The notes under the pieces: generated by a model
The model's database searches: none
Told to the model about the DNA's origin: nothing
Seen by the model: only the letters and a program-made list of their open reading frames with translations
Assembly: GCA_002067555.1 (NCBI GenBank)
Contig: MVQQ01000207.1
Coordinates: 1-8,665, forward strand
Source: Syntrophorhabdus sp. PtaB.Bin184
GTDB taxonomy: Bacteria > Desulfobacterota > Syntrophorhabdia > Syntrophorhabdales > Syntrophorhabdaceae
DNA: 8,665 bases
Direction of reading: 5' to 3'
Shown here: positions 1-5,081 of the stretch, piece after piece
Layout of the letters: each line of letters starts with the position of its first letter
Numbering within the stretch: position 1 is the stretch's first letter
Translations under genes and position numbers: made by a program

Positions 1-1845
1 GTCCAGTCCCTGGCTCGCCAGGACCTCGTCCGTTTCGCCCGATGCGCCGTAGGAGGTGGCGCCGAAGGAGAGGAATGCCCCCGTGAAGCCGAGCTTCAAG
101 AGGGAGGCGGTTATCACGGGAACGATGCCCGTCCTGACGTTGTGGTCCTCGTAGGTGACGACCAGGGGCAGGGCGGCGAGCTTTGTCATCATGGCCTCGT
201 CGACCTCGTCCACGCAGGGCATGTTCACCACGGCGAAGGACTTTCCCTTCCCGGCGAGCTTCTCTCTGACACTCAAGGCCTTCGAGACAAGCCCTCCGTA
301 GGTGATGATGGCGCCATCCGTCCCGTCCGCCATGAGGTCCATCTTTCCGTATTCGAAGACGTAGTCGCCCCCAAAGCAGGGTTCACCTTCCTTCCTGTAC
401 ATCACCGGCCACCGGTTGCGGCCCATGCCGATGAAGTAATTGCCCTGCGCCGTCGCCGCGTAGCGGACGACCCTGTCCGTCTGGTTCGCGTCGCAGGGAA
501 CGATCGTCTTCGCGCGGTAGAGGCTTCGCGCAAGGCCGATGTAGTCGATGCACTGGTGCGTCTTGCCGTCGGGCCCCACATCGAGACCCACGTGGGTGAT
601 CGCCGTCTTCAGGTTGGTGGCGTTGATATCGTTTATGCGCTGCTGGTTGTATGTCTCGTCTATTCCGAAAACGCCGAAATCGGCGAAGAAGGTGAGCACT
701 CCCGCCGTGGAGAGGGCCCCCGCGACGGTGGCCGTATTGTGCTCCTGGATGCCTCCCTGGAAAAAGTGATCGGGATAGGCCTTCGCGAAGTCGGCCGTCT
801 TGACGGAGCTTGCCAGGTCACAGTCGAAGACGCTGACCGGCCGGCCCTCTGGGATGTTCCTGTCGCCTATGTCCTTCAAGGCCTTCCCGAAGGCGCTGCG
901 GTTGTCGATCTTGTCCGATTCCTGGTATGTGAATGGCGAACCGGCATCGATCCCGAGGTCCTGCTCCTCCCGGGAGAGCTCGAACGTCCATTTCCCTTTC
1001 CTCACTTCCCGGTAATAGTCGAGCTTGTCCTCGAGCCCCAAGACGGCCATGGCCTCCTTGTACTCCGCCTCGCTGACGGGGCTGCCATGGTACTTTTCCT
1101 TGTTCTCCATGAAGGGGACACCATTGCCCATGACCGTGTTGGCTATGATGCATACCGGGTTGTCAACTTCGCGCGCCTTCTTCAGGGCGTGGTATATCTC
1201 CTGGTGGTCATGACCGTTTATCTCGATGATGTCCCATCCGTCGGCGAGGTAGTTCTCGACGATGTTCTGGGGCATGACGAGGTCGATGCTGCCGCTGATC
1301 TGGAGCTTGTTGTAATCCACGAGCACGGTTATGTCCGTAAGACCGTACTTGACGGCCAGGCGGCGCGCCTCGGAGATCTGTCCCTTCTGCTGTTCTCCGT
1401 CCCCCATGAAAACGTATGTGTGGGACGAACTGCCGCGCATCCTGGCGGCGATGGCGAAACCCACGCCCACGGACAGGCCCTGGCCGAGATTGCCCGTCGA
1501 CCACCTTATGAAAGGCAGACCCTTGACCACGTGGCCCTCGAAGGGGCTGCCCGCCTTCCTGAAGAACGCCACCACCTCCTCGATGGGCATGTGGCCCAGG
1601 CGGGCGATGCTCGCGTACGCCCCCGGGGACGTGTGGCCATGGCTTATCACGATCCGGTCGGCGTCGGGCCCCGTGAGGTCGGCACATGAAAAAACAGTAA
1701 GATACAGGTCGAGGGACGACATGGAACCACCGGGGTGGCCCGTGCCGGCGAGGCGGGTCATGGTCAGGATATCGCCCTTCGCGACCAACGAGAGCGCCTT
1801 CAGGTCCTCGATCTGCTTGTCCGTCAGTTTGTCTGCATCAAACAT
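1..1845 (-). CDS. tkt: Transketolase, C-terminus cut by window edge
   Basis: This is a thiamine diphosphate enzyme that moves two-carbon ketol units between sugar phosphates in the cytosol (non-oxidative pentose phosphate pathway). The frame is open for 615 codons from ATG 1845 to base 1; usual length is about 630-670, so only a short tail is missing. Visible landmarks are GHPGGS (36-41), SHGHTSPG (68-75), GNLGQGLS, the cofactor-binding GDGEQQKG (148-155) followed by VDYNKLQ (D177, N179, metal and diphosphate side), the catalytic-type HG at 253-254, and the pyrimidine domain with GIQEHN, where E368 should be the cofactor-activating glutamate. Both the pyrophosphate- and pyrimidine-binding halves are in one chain, unlike the split archaeal type. 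The start is set by a strong GGGAGGAGGA ribosome binding site. It lies two bases downstream of nth, so the two are probably co-transcribed. A sugar dehydratase or DXS identity is less likely because the order and spacing of motifs fit transketolase. Confidence 0.95.
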   Translation of the reverse strand, partial: MFDADKLTDKQIEDLKALSLVAKGDILTMTRLAGTGHPGGSMSSLDLYLTVFSCADLTGPDADRIVISHGHTSPGAYASIARLGHMPIEEVVAFFRKAGSPFEGHVVKGLPFIRWSTGNLGQGLSVGVGFAIAARMRGSSSHTYVFMGDGEQQKGQISEARRLAVKYGLTDITVLVDYNKLQISGSIDLVMPQNIVENYLADGWDIIEINGHDHQEIYHALKKAREVDNPVCIIANTVMGNGVPFMENKEKYHGSPVSEAEYKEAMAVLGLEDKLDYYREVRKGKWTFELSREEQDLGIDAGSPFTYQESDKIDNRSAFGKALKDIGDRNIPEGRPVSVFDCDLASSVKTADFAKAYPDHFFQGGIQEHNTATVAGALSTAGVLTFFADFGVFGIDETYNQQRINDINATNLKTAITHVGLDVGPDGKTHQCIDYIGLARSLYRAKTIVPCDANQTDRVVRYAATAQGNYFIGMGRNRWPVMYRKEGEPCFGGDYVFEYGKMDLMADGTDGAIITYGGLVSKALSVREKLAGKGKSFAVVNMPCVDEVDEAMMTKLAALPLVVTYEDHNVRTGIVPVITASLLKLGFTGAFLSFGATSYGASGETDEVLASQGLD

Positions 1846-1847
1846 CT

Positions 1848-2480
1848 TTATCCTCCTCCCATGGAGTAGTGATCACAATCTTCGCGCAGGGAACAACGGG
1901 GGCAGTCGGGTTTCCTGGCCTTGCACAGGTACCTCCCGTGGAGTATGGCGAGGAGGGAAAATGCCATCCACCAAGGCATGGGCACCACCCTTTTCAGGTC
2001 CACCTCGATCTTCCCGGGATCCCTGTTCGCCGTAAGTCCCAGCCTTACCGAAACGCGCGCCACGTGCGTGTCCACGATGACACCCGGTTTGCTGTATGCC
2101 AGGCCCACTATCATGTTGGCCGATTTTCTGCCTATCCCCTTCACCGTCGCGAAGGTGTCGATATCGTCGGGAACCGTCCCCCCGAATCTCTCGAGGAGCT
2201 CCCCGGCGATGCTCTTTATGCTCTTTGCCTTGTTCCGGTAGAAACCCGTGGGCCGTATGTCCTCTTCAAGCTCGGACTCAGGCACATTGAGGTAGTCCTC
2301 CACCTTCGTATATTTCCTGAAAAGGTCCTTCGTCACCATGTTGACCCGCTCGTCGGTGCACTGCGCCGACAGGACCGTCGCGACGGTGAGCTCCAGCGGG
2401 TTCGCATAGGAAAGCTCCACCCGGGGCTCCCCGTGCATTTCCTGGAGTTTGTTCAGAATGGAGTCGACATCTTTTTTCAT
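1848..2480 (-). CDS. nth: Endonuclease III (DNA glycosylase/AP lyase)
   Basis: This is a base-excision repair enzyme that removes oxidised pyrimidines and nicks the strand at the resulting abasic site. The protein is 210 residues, against 211 for E. coli Nth. It has the helix-hairpin-helix VKGIGRKSAN with the Schiff-base lysine K119, the catalytic aspartate D137 in VDTHVARV, and a C-terminal iron-sulfur loop C186-X6-C193-X2-C196-X5-C202. All of these are one position off the E. coli numbering, so the protein appears complete and active. An upstream in-frame ATG at 2513 would add 11 residues. I prefer ATG 2480 because it gives the family length and because a good -10 box overlaps the earlier ATG. 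No clear Shine-Dalgarno precedes 2480. The gene follows polX on the same strand after a 203-bp repeat-bearing gap and is tightly followed by tkt. Confidence 0.95.
   Translation of the reverse strand: MKKDVDSILNKLQEMHGEPRVELSYANPLELTVATVLSAQCTDERVNMVTKDLFRKYTKVEDYLNVPESELEEDIRPTGFYRNKAKSIKSIAGELLERFGGTVPDDIDTFATVKGIGRKSANMIVGLAYSKPGVIVDTHVARVSVRLGLTANRDPGKIEVDLKRVVPMPWWMAFSLLAILHGRYLCKARKPDCPRCSLREDCDHYSMGGG
1851..1860 (-). promoter_or_regulatory. tkt ribosome binding site inside the end of nth
   Basis: The minus strand reads GGGAGGAGGA here, five bases before the transketolase ATG (1845). The same bases encode the final glycines of endonuclease III, whose TAA stop is at 1850-1848. This is a strong Shine-Dalgarno site. 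The stop and next start are two bases apart, an arrangement that usually gives translational coupling. Confidence 0.8.
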
Positions 2481-2512
2481 GACACAGGATGAAGAACAAT
2501 AAGGATGTATCA

Positions 2513-2542
2513 TTTATACCATTTTGGGGCGGGGAGTGTCCA
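2513..2542 (-). promoter_or_regulatory. Probable sigma70-type promoter for nth-tkt
   Basis: On the minus strand TGGACA (2542-2537) is followed after 18 bases by TATAAA (2518-2513), with transcription expected to start near 2506. This would leave a leader of about 25 bases before ATG 2480 and would exclude the alternative ATG at 2513. The call rests only on box similarity and spacing. Confidence 0.45.
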
Positions 2543-2553
2543 AGGGAAAAGAA

Positions 2554-2598
2554 GCGTTGGCACCGTTAGAGCCGTTAGGGCCGTTAGAACCGTCAAAA
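2554..2598. repeat. 9-bp tandem repeat array, CCGTTAGRR units
   Basis: Five consecutive units with exact 9-base period: GCGTTGGCA, CCGTTAGAG, CCGTTAGGG, CCGTTAGAA and a degenerate CCGTCAAAA. The array lies in the polX-nth gap. It is the inverted partner of the array at 2643-2678, whose reverse complement reads CCGTTGGAA. The 44 bases between the arrays hold no repeat or gene that I can see. Confidence 0.75.
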
Positions 2599-2642
2599 AA
2601 CCTCAAGAAAACTCGCGGCAGGATCCCTTATCCCTCTGTCCC

Positions 2643-2678
2643 GTTCCAACGGTTCCAACGGTTCCAACGGTTCCAACG
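2643..2678. repeat. 9-bp tandem repeat array, four perfect GTTCCAACG copies
   Basis: GTTCCAACG occurs four times head to tail with no mismatch. On the minus strand it begins just beyond the polX stop codon and shares its last bases with the hairpin there. It is in opposite orientation to the CCGTTAGRR array 45 bases away, so single-stranded DNA or RNA from this gap could fold into several alternative long stems. Confidence 0.9.
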
Positions 2679-2708
2679 GTCTTTCAATGCCTTCGGCGTT
2701 GAAAGACC
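2678..2708 (-). terminator. Hairpin straddling the polX stop, possible transcript end
   Basis: Perfect 10-base arms GGTCTTTCAA (2678-2687) and TTGAAAGACC (2699-2708) enclose an inner GCC/GGC stem with a TTC loop. The hairpin contains the polX TGA stop (2686-2684). No T-run follows directly on the minus strand, where the 9-bp array begins instead, so this is not a canonical intrinsic terminator. It may instead protect the 3' end of the message or act with Rho. Confidence 0.45.
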
Positions 2709-4399
2709 TCCTCCACTTCTTCCGCGGTGCGGGTGTTCAGGATGTCTTTCGACTCCTGCCAGCCCTTTCTGGCGATGCCGACGCCGTAGAAGACCTCGGC
2801 GAGGCCGGCGCTGCTGTGGGCGTCGGGGTTGATGGAGATCATGACACCCCTCATCTTCGTGTAGGGCAGGTGCCGCCAGTCGATATCGAACCGGTAGGGG
2901 CTTGCGTTGAGCTCGATGATAACGCCGCGTTTCGCCGCCTCGTCGATCACCGTTTTCATGTCTATGTCGTAGCCTTCCCGGGACAGGAGCAGCCTGCCCG
3001 TGGGGTGGCCGAGCATGGTCATGTGCGGGTTATCCATCGCCCGGATCACGCGCGCGACCTGTTCATCGCCTTTGAGCTTGAAACTGGAATGGATGGAGGC
3101 GATGACGAAATCGAAGCGCTTGAGGATATCCTCATCGTAGTCGAGACTGCCGTCGGGCAGGATGTCGCTTTCGATGCCCTTGAAGACACGGAAACCCTCA
3201 AGCCCTTCGTTGAGACCGTCGATGAGTTCCCACTGTCTCTCGAGGTCCTCCTTCTTGAGGCCGCCCGCGTAGTAGGCGCTCTTGCTGTGATCCGATATCC
3301 CGATGTAGGCGAATCCCAGCCTTTTTGCCGCCTCCACCATCCTTTCCAGGGACTCGGACCCGTCGCTGAAGGTGGTGTGGATGTGAAAGACACCCCTGAT
3401 ATCGGACTCGCCCACCAGGTGAGGCAGCCCCCCCGAACCGGCGGCTTCGATCTCTCCCATGTCCTCGCGCAGCTCCGGCGGGATATAGGCAAGCCCCAAC
3501 TCCCGGTACACATCCTCTTCGGACCCAACAGCAAGGGGCCGGTCACCGTCAAACAGCCCGTATTCATTGAGCTTGAGGCCTTTTCTCTTCGCTATACCCC
3601 TCAAACGCACGTTGTGCTCCTTGCTGCCCGTGAAATACATGAGCGCAGAGGGATACTCGGCGACGCTCACGACGCGCAGGTCGGCGTCGACCCCGGAGAT
3701 GAGCCGGCAGGAGGTTTTCGTCTCGCCTGTCAGGTAGATCTCCTCGATGCCGGGAAGGGTCGTGAAGGCAAGCGATATGGCCTCCCTGTCGTCCCCCGCG
3801 GCGAGGATATCCATGTCCTTGACCACCTCTTTGCGCCTGCGGATGCTCCCGCAGACCTCGACGAGGCCGCCGGGCACCAGCGCCTTCAGCCTGTCGCGGA
3901 TGGTCACCGCGTCGGGATAGACGTCTCCGAAGAGATGCTCACCCTTGTGCTTCTTGATAAACTCGATGCCCTTGAGTATCTTTTCCTGCGTCTTCTCGCC
4001 GAAACCGGCAAGGTTCACGAGACGGTTCTCGCGGCAGGCGTATTCCAGTTCCCCCACATTCGTGATATGCAGCTCTTCGAAAAGCGCCTTTATCTTCTTC
4101 GGTCCCAGGTTCGGCACCGTGGTCAGCTCGAGCAGCGACCCGGGGATCTCTTCCTTCAACTCCTCGTAATAGTTAATCGTTCCCGTCGAAAGGTACTCCG
4201 CTACCTTCGCGGCGATCGCCTCGCCTATCCCCTTGATCTCACGCAGCTTCCCCTCGGCGACAACGTCTTCCAGGTTCTCGATGCCGGAGAGCGCCCGGGC
4301 GGCATTGAAATAAGCCCTCGATTTGAATGGGTTTTCCCCCTTGATCTCAAGGAGCGTCCCGATCTCTTCAAGAACGCCCACGATGTTCTTTGCCGACAT
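2684..4399 (-). CDS. polX: Family X DNA polymerase with PHP domain
   Basis: This is a bacterial PolX, a gap-filling repair polymerase whose C-terminal PHP domain provides metal-dependent 3'-5' exonuclease and related processing activities. The protein is 571 residues, close to B. subtilis PolX (about 570). Domains in order: an N-terminal helical 8-kDa-like region with helix-hairpin-helix loops (KGIGEA 56-61, PNLGPKK 96-102, AGFGEKT 131-137); a nucleotidyltransferase palm with GSIRRR (184-189), catalytic pair D195/D197 and third aspartate D240 in DADLR; and the PHP domain with ligands H339, H341, D346, H371, E410, H437, H465, D526 and H528. All nine are present, so both activities look intact. 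The start is ATG 4399. A TTG at 4435 is possible in frame, but it lies in a putative -35 box. The neighbouring nth is another base-excision repair gene on the same strand. Confidence 0.95.
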   Translation of the reverse strand: MSAKNIVGVLEEIGTLLEIKGENPFKSRAYFNAARALSGIENLEDVVAEGKLREIKGIGEAIAAKVAEYLSTGTINYYEELKEEIPGSLLELTTVPNLGPKKIKALFEELHITNVGELEYACRENRLVNLAGFGEKTQEKILKGIEFIKKHKGEHLFGDVYPDAVTIRDRLKALVPGGLVEVCGSIRRRKEVVKDMDILAAGDDREAISLAFTTLPGIEEIYLTGETKTSCRLISGVDADLRVVSVAEYPSALMYFTGSKEHNVRLRGIAKRKGLKLNEYGLFDGDRPLAVGSEEDVYRELGLAYIPPELREDMGEIEAAGSGGLPHLVGESDIRGVFHIHTTFSDGSESLERMVEAAKRLGFAYIGISDHSKSAYYAGGLKKEDLERQWELIDGLNEGLEGFRVFKGIESDILPDGSLDYDEDILKRFDFVIASIHSSFKLKGDEQVARVIRAMDNPHMTMLGHPTGRLLLSREGYDIDMKTVIDEAAKRGVIIELNASPYRFDIDWRHLPYTKMRGVMISINPDAHSSAGLAEVFYGVGIARKGWQESKDILNTRTAEEVEEVFQRRRH

Positions 4400-4406
4400 G
4401 GATATA

Positions 4407-4435
4407 ATCCTAATGTCGGTGCGGCGGGGTGTCAA
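4407..4435 (-). promoter_or_regulatory. Candidate polX promoter giving a near-leaderless transcript
   Basis: The minus strand has a perfect TTGACA (4435-4430), a 17-base spacer and TAGGAT (4412-4407). Transcription would start around 4400, at or next to the polX ATG (4399). AGGA at 4411-4408 could serve as a ribosome site only if transcription starts further upstream. The -35 box is convincing and the -10 box is a four-of-six match. Confidence 0.4.
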
Positions 4436-4459
4436 ATCAAATCTTCCAGAGAGCGGGGG

Positions 4460-4504
4460 ATAGGACGAATAGGAGAATAAGACCTATTCTCCTATTCGTC
4501 CTAT
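4460..4504. repeat. Perfect 20-bp inverted repeat (long hairpin)
   Basis: Left arm ATAGGACGAATAGGAGAATA (4460-4479) is exactly complementary to 4485-4504, with a five-base AGACC loop. It lies between the divergent polX and small zinc-finger-like genes. The right arm is built of TCCTAT units and recurs exactly at 4984-5003. There is no T-run on either side adequate for a standard terminator. Confidence 0.9.
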
Positions 4505-4539
4505 TGTCCTCTTCCCCCCCCCATCCACCTTGATATTCC

Positions 4540-4568
4540 TTGCAATCGCGCCATTCTTCGGGTATTCT
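4540..4568 (+). promoter_or_regulatory. Weak candidate promoter of the small plus-strand gene
   Basis: TTGCAA (4540-4545), a 17-base spacer and TATTCT (4563-4568) form a possible promoter, each box matching consensus at four of six positions. TTGCAATC is itself repeated at 4540-4547 and 4568-4575, 28 bases apart, which could be coincidental or an operator pair. Confidence 0.25.
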
Positions 4569-4587
4569 TGCAATCAAAGGACGACCG

Positions 4588-4803
4588 GTGGCCGCTAAGA
4601 AAACGCTCTACTACACGGAACCCCTCTTTGAAGAGATGAAAAAGGACTATTGCTATGTCTGCGGCCAGCGTATAAAGGAGAACGAGGGTCTCTGCGTCGG
4701 CAACGGCACCTGGCGCCACAAGAGATGCAGACCCGGCAGCGCGCACTGGCAAAGAAGCGCCCTCGCGAAAGCGGAAACAGCACTCACCGTTTACAAATCC
4801 TGA
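4588..4803 (+). CDS. Small putative zinc-binding protein, CXXC-X18-HXXC
   Basis: I do not recognise this family. The protein is 71 residues from GTG 4588, chosen because AAAGGA (4576-4581) sits six bases upstream; an in-frame TTG at 4540 and ATG at 4636 are alternatives. The core reads CYVCGQRIKENEG then GNGTWRHKRC, with C22, C25, H44 and C47 spaced CX2C-X18-HX2C. This is the spacing of the first zinc site of LIM-type fingers; C36 is an extra cysteine. The C-terminal third is basic and probably helical, with no signal peptide or membrane segment. Codons prefer G or C in the third position, as in the neighbours, which supports real coding on this strand over the 155-codon frame opposite. It is the only plus-strand gene here and is bracketed by TCCTAT repeats. 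A role in nucleic-acid or protein binding is only a guess. Confidence 0.65.
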   Translation: MAAKKTLYYTEPLFEEMKKDYCYVCGQRIKENEGLCVGNGTWRHKRCRPGSAHWQRSALAKAETALTVYKS

Positions 4804-4824
4804 GAAAAGAGCGATAGGAGACGG

Positions 4825-4949
4825 ATAGGACCTATGGGAGTTGTGGTAGGGTTCCCGGAAGATCGCGAGGTGTGCAGCCAATAGACAGCACGGATCGGCC
4901 CCGACACCCCCCACACCCGCAAACCACGAATTAGTCCCATACGTCCTAT
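4825..4949. repeat. Imperfect long-range inverted repeat downstream of the small gene
   Basis: ATAGGACCTATGGGA (4825-4839) pairs with TCCCATACGTCCTAT (4935-4949) at 14 of 15 positions. The adjacent TTGTGGT (4841-4847) and ACCACGA (4923-4929) extend the pairing imperfectly. The enclosed stretch of about 95 bases has no credible gene. The structure resembles the ends of a small non-autonomous element or the base of a structured RNA, but no target-site duplication is evident. Confidence 0.5.
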
Positions 4950-5020
4950 GGTGTCCTATAGGTCCCATACGTCCTATTGGTCCTATTCTCCTATTCGTCC
5001 TATTCTCCTATTAGTCCTAT
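4935..5020. repeat. TCCTAT-type short repeat array
   Basis: Ten TCCTAT or TCCCAT units start at 4935, 4944, 4954, 4963, 4972, 4981, 4989, 4998, 5006 and 5015, so the spacing is 8 to 10 bases. TCCCATACGTCCTAT occurs exactly at 4935-4949 and 4963-4977. A 23-base segment at 4982-5004 is identical to 4483-4505 on the other side of the small gene. The array fills the space beyond the hppA terminator. It is not a CRISPR array: the units are far too short and there are no unique spacers. Confidence 0.85.
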
Positions 5021-5032
5021 CCCCCAACCCAC

Positions 5033-5063
5033 AAAAAAAGGCGCCCCGCGGAGGGACGCCTTT
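5033..5063 (-). terminator. Rho-independent terminator of hppA
   Basis: Reading the minus strand, AAAGGCGTCCC, a TCCGC loop and GGGGCGCCTTT form an 11-base-pair stem with one G-T wobble, followed by a run of seven Ts (5039-5033, overlapping the stem end). It begins about 18 bases after the hppA stop codon and closes that transcription unit. Confidence 0.92.
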
Positions 5064-5081
5064 CCATTCTTTTCTTTTCTT

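Noticed and set aside
142..1689. 515-codon open frame on the plus strand opposite transketolase
   Set aside because: The minus strand reads a complete transketolase with all cofactor motifs; the plus frame is a low-complexity, Val/Gly/Arg/Asp-rich shadow caused by GC-rich third positions.
2643..2678. Possible CRISPR array
   Set aside because: Units are 9 bases with no spacers and no cas genes nearby.
2524..2832. Plus-strand frame encoding repeated RFQ and PLE/PLG units
   Set aside because: The repeats arise because the 9-bp DNA unit is a multiple of three; the frame overlaps the end of polX antisense and has no other gene-like trait.
4403..4408. Perfect TATAAT on the plus strand
   Set aside because: No -35-like sequence lies 16-18 bases upstream, and any transcript would have to pass the 20-bp hairpin before the small gene.
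2687..4480. 597-codon open frame on the plus strand opposite polX
   Set aside because: The minus strand encodes PolX with every catalytic residue; the plus frame has no recognisable motif and is the mirror frame of GC-rich codons.
4501..4968. 155-codon minus-strand frame covering the small zinc-finger-like gene
   Set aside because: It runs through the repeats, lacks a ribosome site and has mixed composition. The plus frame has ordered Cys/His spacing and a ribosome site and ends just before the repeats.
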